Below the pieces are notes generated by a model that did no database searches, was not told the origin of the DNA, and worked only from the letters and a program-made list of their open reading frames with translations. Positions 30,416 to 40,059 of a stretch of DNA of 64,000 nt are shown here, piece after piece. Origin of the DNA: Roseiarcus sp963816065. GTDB lineage: Bacteria; Pseudomonadota; Alphaproteobacteria; Rhizobiales; Beijerinckiaceae. Numbering within the stretch: position 1 is the first letter of the stretch; each line of letters starts with the position of its first letter. The DNA lies in contig CAWFJG010000029.1 of assembly GCA_963816065.1 (NCBI GenBank), forward strand, positions 1 through 64,000, read 5' to 3'. Position numbers and translations under genes: made by a program.

Positions 30416-31673
30416 ATGCCGTCTCGCAGCGCCGATGTGATTGTCCTGGGCGCCGGCATGGTCGGCGTCGGCGCGGCGCTCGCTTTGCAGGCGCGCGGGC
30501 GGACGGTGACGCTCGTCGATCGCCACGGCGAGGCGGGCGATGAGACGAGCTTCGGCAACGCCGGGCTCGTGCAGAGCGAGGCGGTGATCCCCTACACATT
30601 TCCCCGCGACCCGGCGGAGATCGCCAACGCGGCGCTGAACCGCGACCCGCGCGCCCATATCCGCTACGGCGCGCTGCCGGCTAACGCCCAGGCGCTCTGG
30701 CAGTATTTCCAGTTCTCCAACTCGTCGCGGGTGGGCGAGACCGCCGCCGCGATGAAGCCGCTCGTGTTCGGCGCGGCGGACGAGCACCGCAGGCTCGCCG
30801 AGGCGGCCGGCGCGGGCGACTCTGCTGCGGCCGACCGGATGGATCAAGGTGTGGCGCACCGCGGAGGGGGAGGATACGGCGCGTCGCGACGTCGAGGCGC
30901 TCAGACAATACGGGGTCACGGCGCATTTTCTCGATCGCGACGAGCTTTGACCGCGCTCGAGCCCCATGTCGGGGAGGTCGGGCGCGGCGGCGCGCATTTT
31001 CCCGATCCGCTGAGCACGCCCGATCCGCAGGGGCTGGCGCGAGCCTATGCGGCGCTGTTCGTTCAGCGTGGCGGCCGGTTCGAGAGAGGCGACGCCATGA
31101 CGCTCGAGCCGGCGGCGGGAGGCTGGATGGTCACGACCGACAAGGGGCGTATCGGGGCGCCCGAGGTCGTGATTGCGCTCGGGCCCTGGTCGAACGATCT
31201 CGTCCGCGCGCTTGGCCTCAAGCTGCCATTCTTCGTCAAGCGCGGCTACCACCGGCATTACGAGGCGCGGGGGAACGCGAGTCTCGGCCGACCGGTGCTC
31301 GACATCGAGAAGGGCTACCTGGTCGCGCCCATGACGCGCGGCCTCCGTCTCACCACAGGGGCCGAATTCGCCAGGCCCGACGATCCGCCGTCGTCCGCCC
31401 ATATCGACCGGCTCGAGCCGTTCGCCCGCGAACTGTTTCCGATCGGCGCGGCGAAGGAGGCCGAGCCCTGGCTTGGCCGACGCCCCTGCCTGCCCGACAT
31501 GCGGCCGATCGTCGGACCCTTTCCCGGCAAGCCCGGCCTGTGGCTCGACTTCGGCCATCACCACCTCGGGACTGACGCTGGGGCCGATCACCGGGCGGCT
31601 GCTCGCCGAAATGATGATGGGGGAGACGCCGTTCGTCGACCCCGCGCCGTTCCGGGCGGCGCGGTTCGGATGA
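30416..31673 (+). CDS. FAD-dependent amino-acid dehydrogenase (DadA-like), frameshifted
   Basis: A flavoprotein of the DAO/D-amino-acid dehydrogenase family, about 418 aa. It oxidatively deaminates amino acids and passes electrons to the respiratory chain. The start MPSRSADVIVLGAGMVGVGAALAL carries the FAD Rossmann motif, followed by the DadA-like DETSFGNAGLVQSEAVIPY. The C-terminal substrate/FAD region is GRRPCLPDMRPIVGP with LWLDFGHHHLGLTLGP. Two compensating shifts near 30822 and 30950 bracket a stretch that in the other frame reads GWIKVWRTAEGEDTARRD, and a third lies near 31567. The exact substrate is not determinable. Confidence 0.85.
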
Positions 31674-31880
31674 GACCCGCCCTTCCCGGTTCGGCGCAAG
31701 TCGCCTATTTAGAGCGAGCGGCGATTGCGTCGAACTCGCGGACGACAATCCCCCGCTCCCCGCTTGCGGAGAGAAAGAACCCGGCCTCGACCCACGAGCG
31801 ATGGGCTCCTGGGTGGAGGTCTCACACAGGACGGCCCGCCCGGCGAAACGTGGGCGCGCGAACGGCAAGGATAGTGCGGA

Positions 31881-33018
31881 ATGGCGTCTCGCGACGAGGT
31901 GATGGCGGCGCTTGCGAAAGTCGCCGGTCCGGACGGCAAGACGCCCCTGCCGGACTCGGACGCGATTTCCGGCCTGACCATTCGGGACGGCAAGGTGTTC
32001 CTGGCGATCGCAATCGATCCGGCCCGGGCCCAGGCGATGGAGCCGATGCGCGCCCGGGCCGAAGCCGCGATCAAAGCGGTTTCCGGGGTCGCCGGCGCCG
32101 TCGTCACGTTGACGGCGGAGTCGGTGCGCGCGGTCGCGGGCGGCGGTCCTGCCGCGGCGGGCCATGGTCACGGCGGCGGACAGCCGCAGCAGCGTGGGGG
32201 ACGGGCGGCGCAACCCATTGCCGGGGTCAAGCACATCATTGCCGTGGCCTCCGGCAAGGGCGGCGTCGGCAAATCCACCGTCGCCTGCAACCTGGCCGTC
32301 GGCCTCGCCAAGATCGGCCTCAAGGTAGGCGTGCTCGACGCCGACCTGTTCGGCCCCTCGATGCCGAAACTGTTCGGCCTTTCCGCCAAGCCGGAAGTTT
32401 CGGCCGACGGCAAGAAAATCGTCCCGCTCGAGGCCTATGGCGTGAAAGTCATCTCCATCGGCTTTCTGATCGAGGAGGAGGCGCCGGTCGTGTGGCGGGG
32501 ACCGATGGTGATATCCGCGCTGACCCAGCTCCTGCGCGAGGTCGTCTGGGGAGAGCTCGACACCCTTGTCGTCGACATGCCGCCCGGCACCGGCGACACG
32601 CAACTCACCATGGCCCAGAACGTGCCGCTCAGCGGCGCAGTCATCGTCTCGACGCCGCAGGATCTGGCGCTGATCGACGCGCGGCGCGGCATCGCCATGT
32701 TCAAGCAGGTGCATGTGCCCCTTCTCGGCGTCGTCGAGAACATGAGCTACTTCCTTTGCCCGCATTGCGGAGAGCGCACCGACATCTTCTCGCATGCGGG
32801 CGCCCGGCGGGAGGCCGAGAAGCTCGGCGTTCCGTTCCTCGGCGAAGTGCCGCTCGACATCGCCATCCGGGTGAATTCGGACGAGGGCCGTCCGATTGTG
32901 GCGAGCCTCGCCGACAGCGCGCACGCGGTCGCCTTCCTGGAGATCGCGCGCCGCGTGGCCGAGACGCTCGCGACAGGCGCCCGGCGCCAAGCCCGCGCCC
33001 CGCATCCGCTTCGAGTAA
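31881..33018 (+). CDS. mrp: Mrp/NBP35 family iron-sulfur cluster carrier ATPase
   Basis: A P-loop ATPase that binds and delivers Fe-S clusters in the cytoplasm, about 378 aa. It has an N-terminal MIP18/DUF59-like domain (residues 1-75), a Gly/His/Gln-rich linker and the ATPase domain. That domain has the deviant Walker A VASGKGGVGKSTVACNLA, the switch DADLFGPS, VVDMPPGTGDTQL, and the C-terminal C-x2-C ligand CPHCGERTDIF. One shift near 32980 leads to an end PAPRIRFE at 33018; without repair the frame runs on over the next gene. The DUF971 gene follows at once, a recurrent pairing. Confidence 0.93.
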
Positions 33019-33030
33019 GGGCAAGCATTG

Positions 33031-33339
33031 ATGGAGGCGATCGTGGCCTGGCCGACCGACATTGTGGTGAAGGATCGAGGGCGGGCGCTCGAGATCGCCT
33101 TCGACGACGGGGCAAACATCCGTCTCGCTGCGGAGCGCCTCCGGGTCGAGAGCCCGAGCGCCGAGGTTCAGGGCCATTCCCCGGGCGAGAAGCGCATCGT
33201 CACGGGCAAGGAGAACGTGCGCATCGTCGATATCGAGCCGATCGGCAACTACGCGATCCGGATCGTGTTCGACGACGGCCACAACACCGGGCTTTACACC
33301 TGGAATTATCTGCGCAAGCTGGGGGGCGGAGCGATCTGA
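33031..33339 (+). CDS. DUF971 (gamma-butyrobetaine-hydroxylase-like N-terminal) protein
   Basis: A 102-aa protein consisting only of the DUF971 domain found at the N-terminus of gamma-butyrobetaine hydroxylases. The pattern is PTDIVVKDRGRALEIAFDDG, then LRVESPSAEVQGH, ENVRIVDIEPIGNYAIRIVFDDGH and the end GLYTWNYLRKLG. Stand-alone DUF971 proteins are often encoded next to mrp and are thought to assist Fe-S cluster handling; that role is inference from context. The ATG at 33031 is preferred over the upstream TTG. Confidence 0.9.
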   Translation: MEAIVAWPTDIVVKDRGRALEIAFDDGANIRLAAERLRVESPSAEVQGHSPGEKRIVTGKENVRIVDIEPIGNYAIRIVFDDGHNTGLYTWNYLRKLGGGAI

Positions 33340-33364
33340 CGGCCCGCGCGGGCGTCCAAAAGCG

Positions 33365-34255
33365 CTAGAACCGGGCGAAGACGGTGCCGGCAATTTCGCA
33401 CTGGAAGCCCTCCAGCGCCTGGGAGACCGCCTTGATGTCCGCAACCTTGGTCCGGTTTCGGCGCGCAAGGAGGATCGCCGAGCCCACGCGCGAGGCCACG
33501 ACATAGGCGTCGGCGTTCTCGAGCGCCGCTGGCGTGTCGTAGATCACCACGCCGTAATTGCGCTGGGCGTTCTGGGACAGGTTGAGGAATTCCTTCGAGC
33601 TCAGGAGTTCCTGCGGGTGCGGCGCTGTCGCGCCGGCGACCAGGAGCGAAAGGCCCGGCACGATGTCGACGGCGACCGGCGGCGCGTGGGCGTCGCTATG
33701 AGTCAGCGCTTCGACCAGGCCCTCGGCTTTCGGGTCCACCCCGAATAACGATGCGAGCCTGGGTTTTCTAAGGTTCGTGTCGACCAGCAGGGTCGGCACC
33801 GCCATCTGCGCGAAGGACAAGGCGAGATTGGCCGCAAAATAGGTCGCGCCGACGCCCGTATGCGCCCCGATGACAGCGAAAGCATTCTTCCCCTGCGAAA
33901 GGGGCCCCGTCGCCAGACCGGACCTCACCGTCCGGAAGGCTTCGGCGCCGGCGCTGAAGGGCTGGAATCCGACCACCAACTCCCGCGAAAACCGCGCTTC
34001 GTCGCCGCCGAAACTCAGGACCGGATAATTGTACCGCTTCGACAGCGCCAGGAACAGGCTGTCGCGGCGAACCAACCCCAGGGTGATCGCAGCCTCGCCG
34101 AACGTCAGGCCCTTGCGGCGCTGGAAACCCCGGATGGCCTCCACCTGCGCATCGCTCAGGTTGCCGGCGGCCAGGATCTGCTGTTCGATCGGATCGTTGC
34201 TGGCGTGGACGGCGACCACGTCGGAATCCAGTCGGCGATTCGAGTTCAAGGTCAT
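33365..34255 (-). CDS. Exopolysaccharide chain-length / EpsG-type tyrosine-kinase-like ATPase
   Basis: A 296-aa cytoplasmic protein of the bacterial-tyrosine-kinase/EpsG group acting with polysaccharide co-polymerases. An N-terminal helical region (residues 1-90, LSDAQVEAIRGFQRRKGLTFGEAAITLGLVR) precedes a MinD-like domain with SAGAEAFRTVRSGL, FAVIGAHTGVGATYFAANLALSFAQM, VDTNLRKPRLASLFG and VVIYDTPAALENAD. The P-loop reads GAHTGVGATY and lacks the usual lysine, as recalled for EpsG-like members, so kinase activity is doubtful. It is third in a three-gene export cluster; no tyrosine-rich tail is visible. Confidence 0.85.
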   Translation of the reverse strand: MTLNSNRRLDSDVVAVHASNDPIEQQILAAGNLSDAQVEAIRGFQRRKGLTFGEAAITLGLVRRDSLFLALSKRYNYPVLSFGGDEARFSRELVVGFQPFSAGAEAFRTVRSGLATGPLSQGKNAFAVIGAHTGVGATYFAANLALSFAQMAVPTLLVDTNLRKPRLASLFGVDPKAEGLVEALTHSDAHAPPVAVDIVPGLSLLVAGATAPHPQELLSSKEFLNLSQNAQRNYGVVIYDTPAALENADAYVVASRVGSAILLARRNRTKVADIKAVSQALEGFQCEIAGTVFARF

Positions 34256-34373
34256 CTGCTCGCACTTTCAGTGGGGGGGCCCCATCGGCAAGCCGAATAG
34301 AGGCGAAACGGCTGGCGTCGCAAGTCTGCCCATCCAAGCTTGCGCGAACGTGTTCCGCCGGCTGTCCGCCAGT

Positions 34374-35198
34374 CTAGAACAGACGCTCGTTAACAATGAT
34401 CGTGTCGTTGGGCTGCACCTCATCGTCCAGCGAAGCCGGCATTTCCATTGTTTGCCCGTCCGCCGCCTTACGCTTGACCTTCAGACGCCAGTCCGTGCCC
34501 AAAGGCGTCAATCCGCCCGCGATCGCGATCGCCTGCTGCACCGTGAGCTGCCGCGTCAGCGGAAACTCGCCGGTTTTTCCAACATAGCCGTAGACGTAAT
34601 AGAACGGCACCAGTTCCACATAGATCTCGTCATTGTTTTGGACGAAAATGCGGCCGCCGTTGACTTTCCCTGAGACGATATCGGGTCCAGCGTAGCGCTG
34701 GACCGTCTTACCCCTTGGCCCCGACCGCTGCAACACGACCGTGGCGCCGCTGTCCTTCAGGCCCCCGGCGCGCGCGAGAATTTCAGTCAGGGTCGTGGGT
34801 CGATCGACCGTATAGAGGCCCGGCGCGCCGACCTGCCCCTGGACGCTCACTTCGGAACCGAAATTGGAGATTTCGACCAACACATGCGGGTCATTGACGA
34901 TCTGGCGCGCAGCAAGCCGCTTCTCGATCACGCGCGCTAGGCCATCCTCCGTCAACCCCGCCGCCTTGATCCGGCCGACATAGGGAAATTGGACTGTGCC
35001 ATCCAACTCGACACGCGAGGTCGTGTCCATGTCCGGCTGGCTAACCACCTTAATCGTGACCACGTCCGACTTTGTCAAGACGCGTCCGCCCTCGGCGAAG
35101 GCCGGAACCCCCGCCAGAACGGCGCCCACCACAGCAGCGAGGACCAGAGCAACGAGCCCCGGCATTCTGAACCGAACCATCTGCACCATCGTTCGCAT
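34374..35198 (-). CDS. Polysaccharide export protein (Wza/EpsA-like, SLBB domains)
   Basis: A 274-aa secreted outer-membrane export component. The signal peptide is about residues 1-36 (MPGLVALVLAAVVGAVLAGVPAFA). The poly-export domain follows (residues 45-125, VVTIKVVSQPDMDTTSRVELDGTVQFPYVGRI), then two SLBB beta-grasp domains (VQGQVGAPGLYTVDRPTTLTEILARAGGL and VYGYVGKTGEFPLTRQLTVQQAIAIAGGL), ending NDTIIVNERLF. No lipobox cysteine is evident, so it is not an obvious lipoprotein. It lies 22 bp downstream of the beta-barrel gene. Confidence 0.92.
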   Translation of the reverse strand: MRTMVQMVRFRMPGLVALVLAAVVGAVLAGVPAFAEGGRVLTKSDVVTIKVVSQPDMDTTSRVELDGTVQFPYVGRIKAAGLTEDGLARVIEKRLAARQIVNDPHVLVEISNFGSEVSVQGQVGAPGLYTVDRPTTLTEILARAGGLKDSGATVVLQRSGPRGKTVQRYAGPDIVSGKVNGGRIFVQNNDEIYVELVPFYYVYGYVGKTGEFPLTRQLTVQQAIAIAGGLTPLGTDWRLKVKRKAADGQTMEMPASLDDEVQPNDTIIVNERLF

Positions 35199-35220
35199 TG
35201 TCGCGCTCCAAGTCGGAGTC

Positions 35221-36534
35221 TTAATAGGGGTTGAAGTTGAGGGCCAGCAGGATCAAACTATCGGTCGTGGTCAGGTTGGAATAGAGGGTTTTTGTGTACT
35301 GATAGCTGAGATTGGCTGCCAGGAATGGCGTGATTGAATAGGCCATTTTTGCGTTGACGCCGTAGTTGTGCTGCGCCGTCGAAAACGTGTTCAAAAGCGG
35401 GTTCGAGACGAAAATCGGGGTCGCCCCTGTGTCGTAGCTGGTTTGAACGTTCGCGGAGAACGATAGCTTCGGTGAGAAGGCGTAACTGGCGCCGGCGGAC
35501 GCGGCCTCTGTAATCTGGAGGTTGCTGATAACCGCCGTTGGCGCCGAGGCAAGACGGGATACCGCGGCGTTCAGAGCCAGCTTGGGCGTGACGTTCCATT
35601 GGGCGCTGAATGCGTATTGCGGCAGGATCGTGTGAGGAACCCCAAGGTCCCAATTGCTGTTACTAAAGCCGAGCAGTCCAAGTTGCGCATTCAGCGCGAT
35701 GGTCGGACCAAAATTCTTTGTATACGTGGCCATGAGCTGGTCTGTCGTCAGGCTGTTCGGCAGACTATTCAGATTGATCTGACTGATCTGATTGAGAAAA
35801 AGTTGTCTATTGTTGAAATTTGTTCCTGTTATTGTAGCCAGAACTTGGAGGCTGTTGGTCTCTGAGACTGTATAGGACATTCCTGCGGCAATAAAGGCTG
35901 ATCGACTATCGTTAAATTTATCCAGAGCGGCGCTATTCGTCGTATTGTTTATTCCGCTGTTAAGAATTCCGGAATAGTTTCCGGTTATAATGCACCTCGC
36001 GTTCTCCGAAGCTCCGACCGTAGTCATGGTATTAATAACGTTGACTCCGACCTGCTGACCCGGGATCGACGGGGAGGATGTTTCGTACGCCTTAACTGTC
36101 CCAGAGCATTTCCGGCCAGAGAAATTGTCGCCAATATCGACCGAACTGTGCGGGCTGTTGAAGTTGTCATGGTTCAGGTAGCTATACATGCCCCATGCGC
36201 CGTCGGCGAAAAGCTGGTGACCGCCGATCTCTTCCTTGAATGACGCCCCATAGGTGGAGATCGATTCAAACGTCGCGATCGGGCTGCCGAAAAGATTCGA
36301 AGTCGCCCCGGAACCTGTCGGAGTGTTGGCGATGTTGCTGTTGTAGCCGGCCTGCTCGGATATGTGGAGTTGCAGCGGCAGATCGCTCCAGTTCTCCGGT
36401 CCCCGGGGAAATATTTCCGTCGTCGCCGAAAGGAACGACCACAGCGACGGCGCAGACGCGTCATCGGCCCGCGAAGCGCCCAGGCCCGCAAGCGTCACCA
36501 TCGCTGCGAGCGTCAGAACGGCGCTCCGATTCAT
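35221..36534 (-). CDS. Outer-membrane beta-barrel protein of an exopolysaccharide locus (EpsL-like)
   Basis: A 437-aa protein starting MNRSAVLTLAAMVTLAGLGASRADD (signal peptide), then alternating beta-strand sequence throughout. A motif SEQAGYNSNIANTPTG resembles EpsL/surface-polysaccharide barrel proteins. It ends in a terminal strand LTTTDSLILLALNFNPY with an aromatic penultimate residue, typical of outer-membrane barrels. It is more AT-rich in the middle (35750-36050) than its neighbours. First gene of the three-gene export cluster; the glycosyltransferases are not in the window. Confidence 0.8.
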   Translation of the reverse strand: MNRSAVLTLAAMVTLAGLGASRADDASAPSLWSFLSATTEIFPRGPENWSDLPLQLHISEQAGYNSNIANTPTGSGATSNLFGSPIATFESISTYGASFKEEIGGHQLFADGAWGMYSYLNHDNFNSPHSSVDIGDNFSGRKCSGTVKAYETSSPSIPGQQVGVNVINTMTTVGASENARCIITGNYSGILNSGINNTTNSAALDKFNDSRSAFIAAGMSYTVSETNSLQVLATITGTNFNNRQLFLNQISQINLNSLPNSLTTDQLMATYTKNFGPTIALNAQLGLLGFSNSNWDLGVPHTILPQYAFSAQWNVTPKLALNAAVSRLASAPTAVISNLQITEAASAGASYAFSPKLSFSANVQTSYDTGATPIFVSNPLLNTFSTAQHNYGVNAKMAYSITPFLAANLSYQYTKTLYSNLTTTDSLILLALNFNPY

Positions 36535-36991
36535 GGGTCTCCATCGCTCCGCCGCCCAAGCACTCGCTGAGACTCCCACACGGCACACCACCATGCGCCA
36601 CATGTCAGGGCGTCCTCAGAACTGCGCCACCCGATCGCCAATCAGCCCTCTTAAAGTTAACGGGTCTTCTCAGCAACCGGCCCGTCGCCCGACTTGGCTT
36701 CGGACTTTCGCCAGCAGTTCTCCATGCGCGCGCCCACCAACCCCAATACCGCGTAAGGCCCGAAGCGGCCTCTGCCTTCCTCGACCGAACCGGCAGGAGC
36801 GCCCGCGTTGGGTTCGAATCCAGACCGGTGTCCAATATCCCTTCCTTAGCCGTTATCGTTGCCACGCCACAAGGTTACAAAAGCCACACCTCGCCAAAAT
36901 CGCGACCTCATCAGGTCCTGTACAGAGCTGTCTAGACATGCCGCCAGGCGTTGGATAGCCTTCACTTTTTGCCAGTTTTCAGGGGACGCGC
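36535..36991. other. Divergent intergenic region
   Basis: About 457 bp between the exopolysaccharide barrel gene and the dimethylglycine dehydrogenase. It must hold two outward promoters. No gene, riboswitch or tRNA is supported; a T-arm-like sequence at 36807-36825 does not extend to a full tRNA. Confidence 0.4.
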
Positions 36992-39406
36992 ATGAAGTCG
37001 CATTACCGCGCCGTGGTGATTGGAGGCGGCGTCGTCGGCGCGTCGGTCATTTACCATCTTGCAAAGTTTGGCTGGACGGACGTCGCCCTTGTCGAGCGCT
37101 CTGTTCTGACAGCGGGCTCGTCCTGGCACGCCGCAGGCGGTTTTCATGCCCTCAACGCCAACCCCAACATGGCCCTCCTTCAGGCTTACACGATCAACCT
37201 CCTAAAGGAGATCGAGGCCGAGTCCGGCCAGACGATCGGCATGCACATGACGGGCGGGATCCATGCCGCCTCTGCGCCAGAGCGTTGGGAATGGCTGCAG
37301 GCGAATTATCGACGCTTCCAGGCGATCGGAATCGACGACGTCCGGCTCGTGACGCCCGAGGAGATCAAGAGCGCCTGCCCGGTGATCGACATCGACGGCG
37401 TCCTCGGCGGCATGTGGGCGGACCGTGAAGGCTACGTCGACACGACCGGGACGGTGTGGGCTTACGCCCGCGCCGCGAAGAAGCGGGGCGCGGAGGTGAT
37501 CGAGCACAACCGCGTGCTGGAACTCAGGCGCCGTTCCGATCAATCCTGGGATGTCGTCACCGAAAAGGGCGGGATCAACGCGGAACACGTCGTCAATGCG
37601 GCGGGCCTTTGGGCCAAGCAGGTCGGTCGAATGGCGGGGCTCGAGCTGCCGATCTCGCCGCTCGAGCACCATTATCTGATCACCGAGACGATTCCCGAGA
37701 TTGCGGCCTTGAAGGCCGAAATGCCGATGATCGTCGACCTGGAGGGCTATACCTATATGCGCCAGGACCAGAAAGGCATGCTGGTCGGCATCTATGAAAC
37801 CAAGCCGCAACATTGGTCCATGGACGGCGCCCCGTGGGACTACGGCGTCGAGCTTCTGCCGGAAAACATCGATCGCATCGCGGGCGAACTCGAATGTATC
37901 CACCGCCGCTATCCCGTGCTCGAACGGGCGGGAATCCGCAAATGGGTCAACGGCCCCTTCACGTTCTCCCCGGACGGCAACCCGCTCGTGGGCCCGGTCG
38001 CCGGCAAGCGCGGCTATTGGCTCGCCTGCGGCGTCATGGCGGGATTCCTGCAAGGCGGCGGCGTCGGAAAAGCGTTGGCGGAATGGATGATTTACGGCGA
38101 GCCGGTCGAGGACGCGTTCGCCCTCGACATCGCCCGCTACGGGCCGCACACTTTTGACCGCGAATATATCAAGCAGACGACCGGTGAGTTCTATGCCCGC
38201 CGCTTCGTCATGACCTATCCAAACGAGCAATTGCCCGCCGGACGGCCGCTGAGGACCACGCCTGCCTACGACGCCATGACGGCCGCGGGCTGTCAGTGGG
38301 GCAATTCGTGGGGACTTGAGATTCCCCTCTACTTCGGGCCGCCGGGCTTCAAGGAGAAGCCGACGCTCAGACGCTCCGACGCTTTCGCCCTTGTCGGCGC
38401 CGAATGCCGCGCCGTGCGCGAGGACGTCGGCCTCCTCGATATCGCACCGTTCTCGCGCTACGAGGTCAGCGGGCCGGAGGCCGAGCGCTGGCTCGATTTC
38501 ATGACCGTCGCGCGCCTGCCGAAGCCCGGCCACGCCAAACTCGCCCCGATGTTGTCGGAAGCGGGCAAGCTCAAGGGCGACCTGACGCTGATCAACTGGG
38601 GCGATGGTTCTTTTTGGCTCCAGGGCTCCTACTCTCTACGGACCTGGCACATGCGCTGGTTCGCCGATCATTTGCGCGACGGAGTGACGGTGCGCGACAT
38701 GTCCGACGACGTGATCGGCTTTTCGATCTCGGGGCCCAAAGCCCGCGCGCTCCTCGAGCGCGTCACCCACCAGGACGTCTCCAACGCCGCCATGCCCTTC
38801 ATGGCCGCCTCTGTCGTCGACGTCGGTCTCATTCGGGCGCGGGTTACGCGCATCTCGGTCGTTGGCGAGCTCGGCTACGAGATCAACTGCCGCGCGCTCG
38901 AACACGGGACGCTGCGGCGTACCCTAATCGCCGCAGCGGAGGATCTCGGCCTTCGCGAATACGGCTACAACGCGCTTCTCTCGCTCAGGCTGGAAAAGAG
39001 CTTTGGCGCCTGGTCGACCGAGTTCACCCAGGCCTATACGCCGCGGATGACCGGCATGGACCGCTGGATCGCCTGGGACAAGGGCGAGTTCGTCGGCAGG
39101 GCGGCGGCGCTCGCCGAACGTGACGTCCCGCCGCCCGCTCTCCGGCTCGCGACGCTGGAGATCGATGCGTTTGACGCGGACGCGTCCGGTTACGAGCCCG
39201 TCTGGCGAGATGGCCGCAAGGTTGGTTTCGTCACCTCGGGCGGCTACGGTCATACGGTTCGCAAGAGCCTCGCCATAGCGCTGATCGAGCCGGAGTGCGG
39301 TGAAGTTGGAACGGAGCTGTCGGTCCACGTCGTCGGCGCGGAGCGCAAGGCGCGCGTCATCGCGCCCTCTCCCTATGACCCCCACGGCAAGGCGATGCGG
39401 CTATGA
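36992..39406 (+). CDS. GcvT-domain FAD oxidoreductase, dimethylglycine dehydrogenase-like
   Basis: An 804-aa two-part enzyme. The N-terminal DAO-type flavoprotein domain has AVVIGGGVVGASVIYHLAKFG, with SSWHAAGGFHALN where FAD is covalently attached to His in relatives. The C-terminal aminomethyltransferase (GcvT/folate-binding) domains run from about residue 430 (VGAECRAVREDVGLLDIAPFSRYEV to PSPYDPHGKAM). Such proteins demethylate dimethylglycine or sarcosine, transferring the one-carbon unit to tetrahydrofolate or releasing formaldehyde. It is operonic with TetR and soxB through ATGA overlaps. The substrate is inferred from the linked sarcosine oxidase. Confidence 0.9.
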   Translation: MKSHYRAVVIGGGVVGASVIYHLAKFGWTDVALVERSVLTAGSSWHAAGGFHALNANPNMALLQAYTINLLKEIEAESGQTIGMHMTGGIHAASAPERWEWLQANYRRFQAIGIDDVRLVTPEEIKSACPVIDIDGVLGGMWADREGYVDTTGTVWAYARAAKKRGAEVIEHNRVLELRRRSDQSWDVVTEKGGINAEHVVNAAGLWAKQVGRMAGLELPISPLEHHYLITETIPEIAALKAEMPMIVDLEGYTYMRQDQKGMLVGIYETKPQHWSMDGAPWDYGVELLPENIDRIAGELECIHRRYPVLERAGIRKWVNGPFTFSPDGNPLVGPVAGKRGYWLACGVMAGFLQGGGVGKALAEWMIYGEPVEDAFALDIARYGPHTFDREYIKQTTGEFYARRFVMTYPNEQLPAGRPLRTTPAYDAMTAAGCQWGNSWGLEIPLYFGPPGFKEKPTLRRSDAFALVGAECRAVREDVGLLDIAPFSRYEVSGPEAERWLDFMTVARLPKPGHAKLAPMLSEAGKLKGDLTLINWGDGSFWLQGSYSLRTWHMRWFADHLRDGVTVRDMSDDVIGFSISGPKARALLERVTHQDVSNAAMPFMAASVVDVGLIRARVTRISVVGELGYEINCRALEHGTLRRTLIAAAEDLGLREYGYNALLSLRLEKSFGAWSTEFTQAYTPRMTGMDRWIAWDKGEFVGRAAALAERDVPPPALRLATLEIDAFDADASGYEPVWRDGRKVGFVTSGGYGHTVRKSLAIALIEPECGEVGTELSVHVVGAERKARVIAPSPYDPHGKAMRL

Positions 39407-40059
39407 CCGTGCCGCCGTCCCGCGGCGGCGGCGGTCGGACGACGCGCGACAACTGGCTCGACCTCGCCCTGGCGCTGCTTTCGCGCCACGGCGTCGAATC
39501 CGTTACCGTGCTCGATCTCAGCCAGCGGCTGGGCGTCTCCCGGTCGAGCTTCTACTGGCATTTCCGCAGTCGAGACGGCCTCGTCGAGGCGCTGCTGCAA
39601 CGCTGGGACGATCTCAACACCCGCTCGATCGTTCAGCAGGCCGAAGCGCCGGCCGGGACCATTGTCGAAGCCGTGCTCAACGTATTCCGCTGTTGGATCG
39701 ACCCAGCGCTGTTCAGCGCGCGTCTCGACACGGCGGTGCGCGACTGGGCGCGCCGCTCCGAACCCGTGCGCCTACGGCTCGACCGTTCGGACAGAGCGCG
39801 CATGGCGGCGATCGAAGCGATGTTCCGCCGGCATGGCTACCCGCCGGACGACGCGCTTGTCAGGGCGCGCGTTCTCTATACGATGCAAGTCGGCTACTAT
39901 GCCCTCGACGTCCGCGAACCGATCGAGGCCCGCCTCACGCTCGCGCCGCGCTACCTGGAGATATTCGCCGGTGTAGCCGCAAGCGAAGGCGAGCTCGACG
40001 CCTTCCGCGCCTACGCCCTGCGCCACGCCGGCGCCAAGGATCTTGACGTCCAGCCATGA
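39403..40059 (+). CDS. TetR/AcrR family transcriptional regulator
   Basis: A 218-aa repressor. The N-terminal helix-turn-helix is ARHGVESVTVLDLSQRLGVSRSSFYWHFRSRDGLVEALLQRW (residues 30-70), canonical for TetR. The C-terminal ligand domain is helical with no clear ligand clue. Its start overlaps the dehydrogenase stop and its stop overlaps the soxB start, so it is translated with the operon it probably regulates by feedback. Confidence 0.93.
   Translation: MTVPPSRGGGGRTTRDNWLDLALALLSRHGVESVTVLDLSQRLGVSRSSFYWHFRSRDGLVEALLQRWDDLNTRSIVQQAEAPAGTIVEAVLNVFRCWIDPALFSARLDTAVRDWARRSEPVRLRLDRSDRARMAAIEAMFRRHGYPPDDALVRARVLYTMQVGYYALDVREPIEARLTLAPRYLEIFAGVAASEGELDAFRAYALRHAGAKDLDVQP

Noticed and set aside
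36807..36825. tRNA-like T-arm (GGGTTCGAATCC)
   Set aside because: One T-stem pair fails and no matching acceptor or anticodon arms are found upstream.
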